NCBI GenBank assembly: GCA_024681475.1
Contig: JAILAT010000031.1
Coordinates: 1 to 36,073 of the forward strand
DNA: 36,073 nt
Source of the DNA: Bacteroidales bacterium
Lineage (GTDB): Bacteria > Bacteroidota > Bacteroidia > Bacteroidales > P3
Direction of reading: 5' to 3'
Part shown: positions 1 through 7,792 of the stretch, in pieces
Layout of the letters: every line of letters begins with the position of its first letter
How positions within the stretch are numbered: the first letter of the stretch is position 1
Notes under the pieces: model-generated
Told to the model about the DNA's origin: nothing
Database searches by the model: none
What the model saw: the letters and a program-made list of their open reading frames with translations, nothing else
Translations under genes and position numbers: made by a program

Positions 1-95
1 ATGCCTAACTCCCTGGAAACATGATCTGCACTGTACCCTCTTTGGCACATCCCGACGGCTTGTATCCGTTCCTCAATCGTGTGTCTTTTCCTCAT
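1..95 (-). CDS. Transposase N-terminus (OrfA-like, helix-turn-helix), partial
   Basis: The frame starts with ATG at 95 on the minus strand and stays open to the window edge, giving 31 codons. It begins MRKRHTIEERIQAVGM and continues CQRGYSADHVSRELG. This is the typical start of IS3-family OrfA proteins: a basic leader, then a helix-turn-helix in which the motif G-x-S-x-x-x-V-A/S-R-E-L-G forms the recognition helix. In the family this domain binds the IS ends, and OrfB with the DDE catalytic domain follows by frameshift; that part lies outside the window. The start codon follows directly after the IS end hairpin, as expected. Whether the element is intact cannot be judged here. Confidence 0.7.
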   Translation of the reverse strand, partial: MRKRHTIEERIQAVGMCQRGYSADHVSRELG

Positions 96-141
96 AATAA
101 AACCCCGAAAGTTTTTTGTCCAACTTTCGGGGTTCATTACA
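1..141 (-). mobile_element. Left end of an IS3-family (IS150-like) insertion sequence, cut by the window edge
   Basis: Read on the minus strand, the segment starts at 141 with TGTAATGAACCCCGAAAG, then TTGGACA. This matches the usual layout of IS150-group IS3 ends: terminal TG, a CCCC-AAAGTTGGACA-like inverted repeat, then a hairpin just before the first gene. The hairpin is a perfect 13-bp inverted repeat (101-113 with 122-134, 8-nt loop) lying 5 nt upstream of the start codon at 95. The other end is outside the window, so the target duplication cannot be checked. Family assignment is from memory of the end pattern plus the coding sequence. Confidence 0.72.
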
Positions 142-372
142 GACGTGCACCCCTTTTCTGTGTCCTCTCATGTCCCCATAAGAGTATTATGGTGGGTTCT
201 ATTTATTCATCGGGAGCGCGTCACTACGAGACGCATATTGTCCCGGTCTTGTCACCCCACACTGCATTCCTTGTGCGTGGCTATGGAGCGTTAGCATCTC
301 CGAGGCTATTAATAGAAGTTCACTAATTTACTCCCGTAACGCACACAATTACAATCGGCAAGCGAAAATTGA

Positions 373-459
373 CATTTTTTATTATTTTTATTCCAACTTT
401 TGAGACTCGAAAAGCGCCTCTCCTTCGGCGAGACGACGCACAAGATTGTGGTACAATAG
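373..459 (+). pseudogene. Orphan T9SS C-terminal sorting-domain tail (gene remnant)
   Basis: In the frame ending with TAG at 457-459 the sequence reads ...LLRLEKRLSFGETTHKIVVQ, then stop. The T9SS cargo at 2036-3451 ends LLRLYTPYGETTHKIVVQ. A 27-nt block (426-452) is identical to 3418-3444. The frame is closed by a stop at 370-372, so only the last residues of a sorting domain survive. I read this as the 3-prime scar of a paralogous cargo gene whose body was lost, possibly connected with the nearby insertion sequence. It could also be a small recombination product of the downstream gene. Confidence 0.7.
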
Positions 460-499
460 AAGTTATAATTTAAAAAACACCATTATTGAAAAAAAAGTG

Positions 500-507
500 T
501 ATATTTG
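500..507 (+). promoter_or_regulatory. Promoter -7 element for the 593 gene
   Basis: TATATTTG fits the Bacteroidota -7 consensus TAnnTTTG. No good TTTG is found about 19 bp upstream; only ATTG near 485-488 is present, too close. A transcript starting near 514 would have an untranslated leader of about 80 nt that includes the hairpin at 525-563. Confidence 0.45.
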
Positions 508-524
508 CAGTAGACATATTCATA

Positions 525-563
525 TATGTATAGTAACCCAACAAGCTGGATTACTTATACATA
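525..563 (+). other. Imperfect stem-loop in the 5-prime leader of the 593 gene
   Basis: TATGTATAGTAA (525-536) pairs with TTACTTATACATA (551-563) with one bulged base and a 14-nt loop. It lies between the promoter-like element and the start codon, so it would be in the transcript leader. Function unknown. Confidence 0.4.
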
Positions 564-592
564 CGAAATAATACTATAATAAGAAAAAAAAC

Positions 593-1999
593 ATGAAAAG
601 AGCATTAATCATTTCATTGCTGGCCTTGTTATGCCAGTATGGATTGGAGGCGCAGGAGGTAATCACGTCAACCAACTATCAATTTCCTGTCAAAGAAGCC
701 ATCGTGCGGCAGTGGGAGTCCCAGTTTCCTGCCACCGTCAGCTACTGCCTTATCGGCGAGCACCACTATTTTGTCTACACCGACCAAACCATGGTGATGA
801 ACTATATGGAAATCGACCCCCGATTCGATGTCCGCGACTTTGTGGTGAGCGAAAACCATGTCTATTTCTGTGGCAGGGACACCGTAACAGACAGAGGCTT
901 GTTCGGATGGTTCGAAGCCGCACCTGGCAACCATTGGGGACAAAATGATTATTATTATCGTTACACCTTCTTTTCAGGGTTTGATCTAACCAATCCTATG
1001 CTACCTAAACCAGTACACATCAAAGCATTTAATTCTATAGTCCTAATAGAGGAAGCCGACAGCGCCAGACTGGTATTGGTGGGTGAGGATGAATACCCTA
1101 GCGGTTGTGTTGTCCGCATGGCAGGGGAGTTTCCCTTATCGGGTACGGAATGGCAGTACACTTGTGCAAAAGCGACCTTAAGTTCCGAAACCTTTGACCA
1201 CGTGGTGCTGACCGATGATTACGTCGTCACAGGCGGAACCGAAGGTCACGCAGCATCCCAGACCTGTCACCGTTTCTTCGACCGCAACAACTATATAACC
1301 TCGACAGGCATCCATGATTATCAATATTGTTATCCTACCAACAACCCCGACCCGACGGACACCGTATGTTTCTGCTATCCTGTGGGCGATTTTGCCATGA
1401 CCGGCATGAGCAACAACCAGTTCGCCGTCCTGAGCCGCTACACCAAATGCAACAAGTACAAAACCCACCAAGGTTTCATCCTGCTGGTCTTCGACATCGC
1501 CCAGACACTCAGCCAGACAAATGTCAACCAGGCAGGGGAAGCATACCTGCCCACCTTCAGCCATCTGGATGTGAACGGTCTTTGCTTCAGCGACAGAAGA
1601 TCCTCGTTTCTAGGACTGGTGGATGCCAAACCCTTCGGATATGCCCACAGCTTCCTTCTTGAGACTCCCTATCCCTTCGGGGCCTCATTGGATGTCCACT
1701 ACGATGGTGGCCTCACCACCATGCTGTCATCCCTCGACAACTACCATTCACAACAGGCCATTGTGGCCATCGGCTCGTTGGGGCTGAATGCGCCAGACCT
1801 TCGCTACTACTACCATCCCGTCAACGCAAGCCTCACCTGTTTTTCGCATTTGACTCTACCCTTCTTCTCGGACAGGGTCTTCTCCGAAAAGCACCACTAC
1901 CTTCCTTTAGAACTCTTTTCCAGCATATTTCAATTGGGCAAACTGACCCCTGTATTATCAGAAATGCCCAATAACGAAGCCTGTCGTGCTACCCGATAA
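593..1999 (+). CDS. Hypothetical secreted protein, possible beta-propeller
   Basis: The 468-residue product has a clear signal peptide (MKRALIISLLALLCQYGLEA, cleavage likely before QE). I do not recognise the family. Several stretches of the form FVVSENHVYFCGRDT and VVLTDDYVVTGGT look like the short beta-strands of a propeller or of repeated read-out-type domains common in secreted Bacteroidales proteins. It is rich in Tyr, His and Cys. Unlike the next gene it lacks a T9SS sorting domain; the C-terminus (ELFSSIFQLGKLTPVLSEMPNNEACRATR in part) looks like an untidy end and may be the result of a frameshift or truncation. The 2036 gene follows after 36 nt and is probably co-transcribed. The start is the first ATG after the leader and begins the signal peptide. 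Confidence 0.75.
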   Translation: MKRALIISLLALLCQYGLEAQEVITSTNYQFPVKEAIVRQWESQFPATVSYCLIGEHHYFVYTDQTMVMNYMEIDPRFDVRDFVVSENHVYFCGRDTVTDRGLFGWFEAAPGNHWGQNDYYYRYTFFSGFDLTNPMLPKPVHIKAFNSIVLIEEADSARLVLVGEDEYPSGCVVRMAGEFPLSGTEWQYTCAKATLSSETFDHVVLTDDYVVTGGTEGHAASQTCHRFFDRNNYITSTGIHDYQYCYPTNNPDPTDTVCFCYPVGDFAMTGMSNNQFAVLSRYTKCNKYKTHQGFILLVFDIAQTLSQTNVNQAGEAYLPTFSHLDVNGLCFSDRRSSFLGLVDAKPFGYAHSFLLETPYPFGASLDVHYDGGLTTMLSSLDNYHSQQAIVAIGSLGLNAPDLRYYYHPVNASLTCFSHLTLPFFSDRVFSEKHHYLPLELFSSIFQLGKLTPVLSEMPNNEACRATR

Positions 2000-2035
2000 C
2001 AGGCAAATGTGACAATGCCCAAATTGCAGATCATC

Positions 2036-3451
2036 ATGAAAAGGTATATATTCATCCTCCTGGCCCTGTGCGGGGCCTTTGCCACAGAGGCACAGAATTG
2101 CGACACCCTGTTCTTCGGCATGCGCGAGCCTACCATATATTATTATGGGACCCACTGGATTGACCGTGGCGTGCCTTACGAACAGGTCAATATGGCTCTG
2201 ATATACGACATTAATTCCGAAGGACAAACGGTACCGCAACGCGGCAGTCGCGAGATGGCCAGGCGGTTCAACGTTATATTCGATGAGGGTCTGGACATCA
2301 TAGGCCTTGCCGGTGTATTCCGCATCTGCAACGACGAGCATGAAGTAAGGGACACTGTCATCAGCCATCGCGTTCCCGAATATCTCAAGCTATGGCTTAC
2401 AACAAAAGGAGCCGACGGCGAAGACAGCATCTATGCCGTTGACTCTGTGCAATGGGAAAACAAAACCCCTCGCTACAGGATGGAATTCATTAACACTATT
2501 TTTACCATCACTTTAGATCCTATACAGCGATACTATCCTTTTCTTTGGGAAGCATATTTGGACATCGTATGGCATATCACCGATTCTTTCTATGTGGGTG
2601 CCACGGCCTACAACAACGAAACTGAGTGTTTGGATGATATTATGGGTGCAGGCCCTGGCAAATTTTTGGTCCCTTATACTCAGATATTTTTTAGCCGCCA
2701 TCGGAATGACTCCAGTGACATTGTATATGAAAGATACAGATACTTTCAGCTATGTCCCGGAAGTATAGACTTATATCTCAACATTCTACATTATGACCCA
2801 TTCTATTGGGGGCCCCGTCGGGGCACAGGCTACACCGCTGTCTTTCCCATCTTCGATACCACAGGACATATCGGCACAACCCCTAGCGACCCCGAGGACC
2901 CCAGCGACACCATCTCGTGCCCTAACGTGCACGGCTTCAGAATCATGGAGCAGGACCAGCTGTCGTTGACGATGGTGTGGGATGCCGGCGAAGGAAGCAC
3001 GTGGGAGGTGAGCGTCGTGCCACAGGACATGCCGGCCGACAGCGGCACGGTGACGACGGTGGTCCACCCCTTCCACATCGTGGATGTCTACAGTCTGGAC
3101 ACTGGCATCTGCTACGCAGCCTACGTGCGGCAGGTGTGCGACACCCTGCGCAGCCAGTGGAGCGACAGCATCCAGTTCCGATTCGAGGGCAACACGCCCG
3201 TCTTCGTCAACGACTTCGACAGGGACTATACTCTCGTGTCGCCCAACCCTGCGCATACCTCGGTGAATGTCTTCAGCTCGTTCCACATCCACAAGTACGA
3301 GCTCTACAGCTTGAAAGGTGAGCTGATGGAGCGCCGCGCCATCCACGCCAACAGCACCATCATCGATGTAAGCACCTGTCCAAAAGGCATCTACCTGCTG
3401 CGTCTCTACACTCCCTACGGCGAGACGACGCACAAGATTGTGGTGCAGTGA
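2036..3451 (+). CDS. Secreted protein with Fn3-like domain and T9SS C-terminal sorting domain
   Basis: 471 residues. The start at 2036 is chosen because it opens directly on the signal peptide MKRYIFILLALCGAFATEAQ; an upstream ATG at 2009 would add nine residues in front of it. Residues about 300-390 look like a fibronectin type III fold (MVWDAGEGSTWEVSVVP, then CYAAYVRQVCD and SQWSDSIQF). Residues about 401-471 are a type A T9SS sorting domain: VSPNPA, then YSLKGELM, then CPKGIYLLRLYTP and KIVVQ. In the family the domain directs passage through the outer membrane and anchoring or release at the surface. The N-terminal 280 residues are not recognised. A T9SS must therefore be encoded elsewhere in the genome. 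The last third is visibly more GC-rich than the first part. Confidence 0.85.
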   Translation: MKRYIFILLALCGAFATEAQNCDTLFFGMREPTIYYYGTHWIDRGVPYEQVNMALIYDINSEGQTVPQRGSREMARRFNVIFDEGLDIIGLAGVFRICNDEHEVRDTVISHRVPEYLKLWLTTKGADGEDSIYAVDSVQWENKTPRYRMEFINTIFTITLDPIQRYYPFLWEAYLDIVWHITDSFYVGATAYNNETECLDDIMGAGPGKFLVPYTQIFFSRHRNDSSDIVYERYRYFQLCPGSIDLYLNILHYDPFYWGPRRGTGYTAVFPIFDTTGHIGTTPSDPEDPSDTISCPNVHGFRIMEQDQLSLTMVWDAGEGSTWEVSVVPQDMPADSGTVTTVVHPFHIVDVYSLDTGICYAAYVRQVCDTLRSQWSDSIQFRFEGNTPVFVNDFDRDYTLVSPNPAHTSVNVFSSFHIHKYELYSLKGELMERRAIHANSTIIDVSTCPKGIYLLRLYTPYGETTHKIVVQ

Positions 3452-3471
3452 AGATCACGGAGCGTGATAGA

Positions 3472-3506
3472 ATTACATAGGGGGCTCTGTGAGCCCCCTA
3501 TGTAAT
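3472..3506. terminator. Perfect hairpin between convergent genes, likely bidirectional terminator
   Basis: ATTACATAGGGGGCTC (3472-3487) and its exact complement (3491-3506) form a 16-bp stem with a 3-nt loop. It lies 20 nt after the stop of the T9SS cargo and 70 nt after (on the minus strand) the stop of the dksA-like gene. There is no long T tract, which is common for Bacteroidota terminators. Confidence 0.75.
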
Positions 3507-3576
3507 ATACACGACAAAACCCTACCCTCTTGGCAGGTATGCCTCTGAAACGATGTTCCTACAATACAAAATGCAA

Positions 3577-3981
3577 TTAATGTTTGCGCTTTGACTCAAT
3601 CTCCTTGCCTTCCACTGTCGTGGTGGCGTGAGGAACGATGAGTAGCCGCTCGCGCGGTATCAACTTGCCGGTGACACGGCAGATGCCATAGGTGCGGTTT
3701 TCGATGCGGATAAGCGCATTTTCAAGGTCTTTGATGAATTTCTGTTGACGCATGGCAAGCTTGGCGTTCTCCTCTTTGGAGAGCACAGAACGGCCATCCT
3801 CCATATTCTTGTATGTGGGCGACGTATCGGTCACGTCGTTGCCATCATTGGCCACTGCCGCCTGAAGCAGTTCCAGGTTACGCTTCGCCTCATCAATCTT
3901 CTTCAAAATAAGCTCCTTAAATTCCTGAAGCTCTTCTGCGGTATAATAGGTCTTCTCTTGTTCTTGATTCGGTTTACTCAT
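3577..3981 (-). CDS. TraR/DksA-family transcription regulator, cysteine-poor type
   Basis: 134 residues, about the usual length for the family. A charged coiled-coil region (about 15-100: ELQEFKELILKKIDEAKRNLELLQ ... KFIKDLENALIRIENRT, in part) is followed by the characteristic tail YGICRVTGKLIPRERL, VPHATTTVEGKE. Classical DksA binds zinc with four cysteines; here only one (in GICRVTG) is left, as in many Bacteroidota homologues. DksA proteins insert their coiled coil into the RNA polymerase secondary channel and modulate the response to ppGpp; that role is inferred. A promoter lies just upstream (4007-4014). The gene is downstream of rimM on the same strand with an 86-nt gap. Confidence 0.88.
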   Translation of the reverse strand: MSKPNQEQEKTYYTAEELQEFKELILKKIDEAKRNLELLQAAVANDGNDVTDTSPTYKNMEDGRSVLSKEENAKLAMRQQKFIKDLENALIRIENRTYGICRVTGKLIPRERLLIVPHATTTVEGKEIESKRKH

Positions 3982-4006
3982 GGCTATTACTAATTGTTAA
4001 TTTTTG

Positions 4007-4040
4007 CAAAAATACACATAAAAATTGGTTGGAGGCCAAA
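4007..4040 (-). promoter_or_regulatory. Promoter of the dksA-like gene
   Basis: On the minus strand TATTTTTG (4007-4014) matches TAnnTTTG, and TTTG at 4037-4040 lies 22 bp upstream, slightly more than the usual spacing. Start codon is 25 nt downstream of the -7 element. Confidence 0.5.
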
Positions 4041-4067
4041 AAAGATTTCAACACCGAACGTAAAAAA

Positions 4068-4586
4068 TCACAAATATAAGTCTATCAGCCCGTTAGGAGC
4101 ATGAATATAGATAGTCTTATTATCCCTGTCGAGCGATTTTATCACCTCGTCGATGACAGGAACAAGTATTTCTACGTCGTTTTTCATGATTTGGAACAAT
4201 GGCTGTGCGGGGTATTCGATAATGGACCGGATGGTGCCGATGTCGCCTTTCTCCTCGTCAACGACACGCCAACCTTTCACCTCGTGGAAATAGAAGTGAT
4301 TGTCGGTAAGTTGTGGCAGCAGGTCGAGCGGCAACCAGAGGTCGCAGCCAGCCAAAGCATGAGCCTGTGCCGGTGTGAGTTCCTCGAAAGTGACGACAGC
4401 CTTGTTGCCATTGATATTGATGTCGTCGATGAAATAGGGCACAAGCTGTCCTTTCTGCTCCACGAAGACCGAGTCGAGCTCGGCGTAGTCGTCGGGGCAG
4501 TCGACATCAAGAAAGAAAACCATTTGCCCCTTGTAGCCGAAAGGCTTGGTGATTTTGCCGAGATGATAGCATTGTTCTTTTGTCAT
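4068..4586 (-). CDS. rimM: 16S rRNA processing protein RimM
   Basis: 172 residues, normal length. The N-terminal RimM domain starts HLGKITKPFGYKGQM, which corresponds to the conserved G-x-I-x-x-x-x-G-x-x-G motif. The C-terminal PRC-barrel contains FYFHEVKGWRVVDEEKG (the family's Y-x-x-D/E-L-x-G-x-x-V region), then IGTIRSIIEYPAQPLF and EILVPVIDEVIKSLD. RimM assists maturation of the 30S head and binds ribosomal protein S19. It follows rpsP on the same strand, the usual pairing, but a strong hairpin terminator (4706-4739) and a promoter-like element (4667-4674) lie between them, so it may have its own transcript. Confidence 0.95.
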   Translation of the reverse strand: MTKEQCYHLGKITKPFGYKGQMVFFLDVDCPDDYAELDSVFVEQKGQLVPYFIDDININGNKAVVTFEELTPAQAHALAGCDLWLPLDLLPQLTDNHFYFHEVKGWRVVDEEKGDIGTIRSIIEYPAQPLFQIMKNDVEILVPVIDEVIKSLDRDNKTIYIHAPNGLIDLYL

Positions 4587-4666
4587 GGTCGTCAGTATAT
4601 TCGTCTAGAGTTTTTCTTGCATAGAAAGAGTACTTATGCCCGGTTGAGCTTTATTATCCACAAAGA

Positions 4667-4674
4667 CAAATGTA
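4667..4674 (-). promoter_or_regulatory. Possible rimM promoter -7 element
   Basis: TACATTTG on the minus strand matches TAnnTTTG and lies 80 nt upstream of rimM, just after the rpsP terminator hairpin. No TTTG at the right distance was found. Confidence 0.4.
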
Positions 4675-4705
4675 AATAAATAATATAGTCATATCGCTAA
4701 GAACA

Positions 4706-4739
4706 AGAGGAGAGAACATGCAGCGACGTTCTCTCCTCT
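4706..4739 (-). terminator. rpsP terminator hairpin
   Basis: AGAGGAGAGAAC (4706-4717) and GTTCTCTCCTCT (4728-4739) form a perfect 12-bp stem with a 10-nt loop. On the minus strand it is followed by TTGTTCTT, a T-rich run. It starts 25 nt after the rpsP stop codon. Confidence 0.8.
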
Positions 4740-4763
4740 ATGTTATTGCTGATGAGACCTGTT

Positions 4764-5315
4764 TTAGTTCTCGGCGTTCTCGGCGGGAGCTTCGGTCTCG
4801 GCGGGAGCCTCTTCGGCAGTGGCTTCAGCCTTTGCAGCGGCCTCGGCCTCGGCGGCAGCCTGACGCTTGGCGGCGACAGCGGCAGCCTTGGTCTCGTTGA
4901 CTTTCTTCTCGGCCTCGAGGCGAGCCTTGTTGCTGTTGCGGACCTCGTTCTCGATATTGCTCTTGGCGTTGGCAATCTTGGCCTCCTTGGCTTGCTTCCA
5001 CTCGTTGAACTTCACATCGGCCTGCTCTTGGGTGAGGGCACCTTTTTCGACACCGATCTGAAGATGACGACGAAGAAGAACACCTTTATAGGAAAGTATG
5101 CGTCTGGCGGTGGGGCTGGGCTGGGCGCCGTTTTTGAGCCATTCCACGGCCTTGGTTTCGTTAAGCTCAATTTGAGCTGGGTTCGTCATCGGATTGTACG
5201 TGCCCAGCTTCTCGATAAATCTACCATCTCGAGGTGCACGACCATCCGCTACGACGATGTGATAAAAAGGTTGATTCTTTTTACCATGACGTTGTAATCT
5301 GATTCTTGCTGGCAT
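4764..5315 (-). CDS. rpsP: 30S ribosomal protein S16 with Ala/Glu-rich C-terminal extension
   Basis: 183 residues. The first 80 are the S16 core ([20 protein letters not shown], then [21 protein letters not shown] and ILSYKGVLL). S16 binds 16S rRNA and is needed for 30S assembly. From about residue 100 on there is a long charged and alanine-rich tail (for example [19 protein letters not shown]) that roughly doubles the length of the protein compared with E. coli S16 (82 residues). Such tails are common in S16 of Bacteroidota; their job is not known to me. A complete consensus promoter lies at 5369-5399. Confidence 0.97.
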   Translation of the reverse strand: MPARIRLQRHGKKNQPFYHIVVADGRAPRDGRFIEKLGTYNPMTNPAQIELNETKAVEWLKNGAQPSPTARRILSYKGVLLRRHLQIGVEKGALTQEQADVKFNEWKQAKEAKIANAKSNIENEVRNSNKARLEAEKKVNETKAAAVAAKRQAAAEAEAAAKAEATAEEAPAETEAPAENAEN

Positions 5316-5368
5316 AATTAATTGTTTTTTAAATAATTGAACTTTTTTCTTTAATTTATTCGAGTTTG

Positions 5369-5399
5369 CAAAAGTACATCTTTTTTTGATACTGACAAA
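5369..5399 (-). promoter_or_regulatory. rpsP promoter, full Bacteroidota consensus
   Basis: On the minus strand TTTG (5396-5399), a 19-bp spacer and TACTTTTG (5369-5376) give an exact match to the consensus TTTG-N19-TAnnTTTG. It is interleaved with the ribF promoter on the other strand. Confidence 0.85.
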
Positions 5400-5415
5400 A
5401 TTTTTTGTATTTTTG
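5385..5415 (+). promoter_or_regulatory. ribF promoter, full Bacteroidota consensus
   Basis: TTTG (5385-5388), a 19-bp spacer and TATTTTTG (5408-5415) match the consensus exactly. Transcription would begin near 5422, which rules out the upstream TTG start at 5405 and leaves a very short leader before the ATG at 5435. Confidence 0.85.
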
Positions 5416-5434
5416 TAAATATTTTTTGCATCCG

Positions 5435-6373
5435 ATGGATATAGTCAATATAGAAAATATCAGTGCATTAGAGCAGAAAACGATGGTCACGGTGGGTATG
5501 TTTGACGGCGTTCACGTGGGTCATCGGCACCTGTTGGCGGCGTTGCTTGAAGGAGCTGCGACGATGGGGCTGCATCCCGTGGTGGTGACCTTCGACAAGC
5601 ATCCGCGGCTGGTGGTTCGCAACACGCGCAGCGACGACAAGCCTGTGGGCCTGCTGACCACTCTGGAGGAGCGCATGGCGGCGCTGGCGAGCTGTGGAGT
5701 GCCCACAGTGGTGATGGTGCACTTCACCGAGGCGCTGGCAAGCCTGACAGCCTGCCAGTTCACCCGCCAATATCTTCTGCGACAGCTTAATATGCGACAC
5801 CTTCTGCTGGGCTACGACAACGCTTTCGGAAGTCACAAGGGCAACGATTTCGAGCGTCTGCCGGCGCTGGCTGCCGAGGAGGGATTCGGCATCGGCCACG
5901 ACACGGCGGTGACGATGGACGGCACCGAGGTGAGCTCAACACAGATACGCCTTGCTCTGGCAGCCGGCAACTTGCCGTTTGCCAACCGTATGATGGGCGC
6001 GCCCTACAGCCTGCACGGCACGGTGGTCCACGGCCGCCATGTAGGACACAGTCTTGGATTCCCAACGGCCAACATCGTCGTGGACGACCCTCACAAGATG
6101 CTTCCCGCGGCAGGCGTTTACGCGCTGAAAACCAACATTGAAGGGCACAGCTATCTGGCCATGGCCAACCTGGGTCCGCAGCCCACCTTCCATCAGGAGC
6201 GCCCCACTCTTGAGGCCCACATCATTGGCTTCGACGGCGACCTGTATGGCCAGCCGCTGACAGTGCAATTCCTGGGACGGCAACGCGAAGTGCGCCCGTT
6301 CGACACTCCCGAAGCCCTGGCAGCACAGCTGGAAGCCGACAAGCAGCTCATTATCAACAGCTACACGATATGA
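5435..6373 (+). CDS. ribF: Bifunctional riboflavin kinase / FAD synthetase
   Basis: 312 residues, standard length. The N-terminal FMN adenylyltransferase domain shows the nucleotidyltransferase motif [11 protein letters not shown] (residues 20-30) and VSSTQIR (166-172). The C-terminal flavokinase domain shows [15 protein letters not shown] (G208-F-P-T-A-N213), with [14 protein letters not shown] NLGPQPTF later on. The enzyme phosphorylates riboflavin to FMN and adenylates it to FAD in the cytoplasm. Start at 5435 was chosen over TTG 5405 because the latter lies upstream of the predicted transcription start. The stop codon overlaps the next gene's start (ATGA). Confidence 0.96.
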   Translation: MDIVNIENISALEQKTMVTVGMFDGVHVGHRHLLAALLEGAATMGLHPVVVTFDKHPRLVVRNTRSDDKPVGLLTTLEERMAALASCGVPTVVMVHFTEALASLTACQFTRQYLLRQLNMRHLLLGYDNAFGSHKGNDFERLPALAAEEGFGIGHDTAVTMDGTEVSSTQIRLALAAGNLPFANRMMGAPYSLHGTVVHGRHVGHSLGFPTANIVVDDPHKMLPAAGVYALKTNIEGHSYLAMANLGPQPTFHQERPTLEAHIIGFDGDLYGQPLTVQFLGRQREVRPFDTPEALAAQLEADKQLIINSYTI

Positions 6374-6939
6374 ATAGAATACTGACAATGGTCCTGTTCC
6401 TGGCCATGGCTCTCGGCGCCAGCGGCCAACGCGACAAGGTATACACCTCGCTTGACGAGGTGCAGGAACCCGACTCGGTATTCGCGCTGCGCCTGCGACA
6501 CAAAAGGCTCAAAGAGATACCCCCTATCATATTTACATTCAACAATCTGGAGACACTCGACCTCAGCAGGAACCGCATCGGTTTCCTGCCTCCCGAGATA
6601 GGCACCCTCAGCCATCTGCGCGAGCTGGACATGCGCGGCAACAAGCTGCACAGCGTGCCGCCCGAAGTGGGACAACTGTCCAACCTTCAGCGCATTAACC
6701 TCAGCCGCAATCCCCTGCTGGAACTACCGGCGGAAATGGCTTCGCTGAGCAACCTGAAAGAGCTCATCATCTGGAGCACCGGTATCATCGACTTCCCCGA
6801 ATCGTTCAAAGCACTGAACTACAGCCTACAGCTTATCGATATGCGTGTATGCCCCATGACATGGGACAACCAGCAAGCCATCGAGGAACTGCTACCCACA
6901 CCCAAAAAACGCTGGGACCACGTATGTAATTGTAAATAA
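6370..6939 (+). CDS. Secreted leucine-rich-repeat protein
   Basis: 189 residues with a signal peptide ([20 protein letters not shown]). Residues about 45-140 hold four or five leucine-rich repeats of about 23 residues: LETLDLSRNRIGFLPPEIG, LRELDMRGNKLHSVPPEVG, LQRINLSRNPLLELPAEMA, LKELIIWSTGIIDFPESF. Such repeats form a curved solenoid that usually binds proteins; the partner is unknown. The gene overlaps ribF by 4 nt and precedes a nitrilase gene by 24 nt, so it is translated from the ribF transcript. There is no evident functional link to flavin synthesis. Confidence 0.85.
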   Translation: MNRILTMVLFLAMALGASGQRDKVYTSLDEVQEPDSVFALRLRHKRLKEIPPIIFTFNNLETLDLSRNRIGFLPPEIGTLSHLRELDMRGNKLHSVPPEVGQLSNLQRINLSRNPLLELPAEMASLSNLKELIIWSTGIIDFPESFKALNYSLQLIDMRVCPMTWDNQQAIEELLPTPKKRWDHVCNCK

Positions 6940-6963
6940 CGAACTGTCAATCAATCCCGAATC

Positions 6964-7773
6964 ATGAAACCCGAACTCACCATAGCCCTCTACCAGCAAG
7001 ACATAGTGTGGGAAAACCGCGAGGCCAATTTCGCCAAAGTCAACGCTGCCCTGTCGGCTGCGCTGGACGACACGGCGCGCCCCGACGTGGTAGTGCTGCC
7101 CGAAACCTTCACCACCGGCTTCGGCGACCAGATGGCCCGGTTGGCCGAAGAGCCCGAAGGCGCCACGCTGGCCTGGTGCCACGCGCTGGCACAACGCTGG
7201 GACGCGCTGGTGATAGGCAGCTGGACAATATGTGAAAAGAACCTGGTATTCAACCGCATGCACCTTGTGGAACCCAGCGGCGCCTACCACAGCTACGACA
7301 AAGGCCACACCTTCCGCATGAGCAGCGAGGCGGCGCAGCTGGCACGTGGCACACGGCGCACCGAGATGGTGTGGCGCGGATGGCGCCTGCGTCCGGCCGT
7401 ATGCTACGATCTGCGATTCCCGCTGTGGCTGCGCAACAGCAACATGCTGGACTACGACGTGCTGGTGGTCAGCGCCAACTGGCCCGGCAGCCGCCACGAG
7501 GCATGGAGCACACTGCTCAAAGCCCGTGCCATCGAAAACCTCTGCTATGCCGTGGGGTGCAACCGCACAGGCACCGACGGCACAGGGATAGACTATGCAG
7601 GATGCTCAGCAATAGTGGATTACAAAGGGTTCCCTCTCGCCGAGGCAGGGTTGAACAACGAGACCGTCGTCACCGCCACTCTCAGCGCTGAGAAGCTGCA
7701 CAACTTCCGCGACCACTGGCCCTTCAACCTCGACTTCGACGACCCTGCGACACTGCCCCCCGTGGCCCGATAG
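6964..7773 (+). CDS. Carbon-nitrogen hydrolase (nitrilase family), omega-amidase-like
   Basis: 269 residues. The Glu-Lys-Cys catalytic triad of the family is visible: E47 in VVLPETFTTGF, K113 in YDKGHTFRM, and C147 in PAVCYDLRFPLWLRN. The overall pattern (LPETFTTGF, CYDLRFP, VSANWP, KARAIENL) is that of the YafV/Nit2 omega-amidase branch, which hydrolyses 2-oxoglutaramate or 2-oxosuccinamate to the 2-oxo acid and ammonia as metabolite repair after transamination of glutamine or asparagine. Substrate is inferred from family resemblance only. Cytoplasmic, no signal peptide. Part of the ribF-mutS2 run. Confidence 0.88.
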   Translation: MKPELTIALYQQDIVWENREANFAKVNAALSAALDDTARPDVVVLPETFTTGFGDQMARLAEEPEGATLAWCHALAQRWDALVIGSWTICEKNLVFNRMHLVEPSGAYHSYDKGHTFRMSSEAAQLARGTRRTEMVWRGWRLRPAVCYDLRFPLWLRNSNMLDYDVLVVSANWPGSRHEAWSTLLKARAIENLCYAVGCNRTGTDGTGIDYAGCSAIVDYKGFPLAEAGLNNETVVTATLSAEKLHNFRDHWPFNLDFDDPATLPPVAR

Positions 7774-7792
7774 CACCAACACAACGAAAGAC

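Larger units (their letters stand above)
142..592. other. Intergenic region between IS end and first secreted-protein gene
   Basis: About 450 bp without a convincing complete gene. From 142 to about 370 nothing is recognisable. An open frame at 21-326 runs across the IS end and has no protein-like features. The rest holds the orphan sorting-domain tail (373-459), a promoter-like element (500-507) and an imperfect leader hairpin (525-563), listed separately. Confidence 0.5.

Noticed and set aside
21..326. 101-codon open frame at the left edge
   Set aside because: It crosses the end of the insertion sequence and is antisense to the transposase start.
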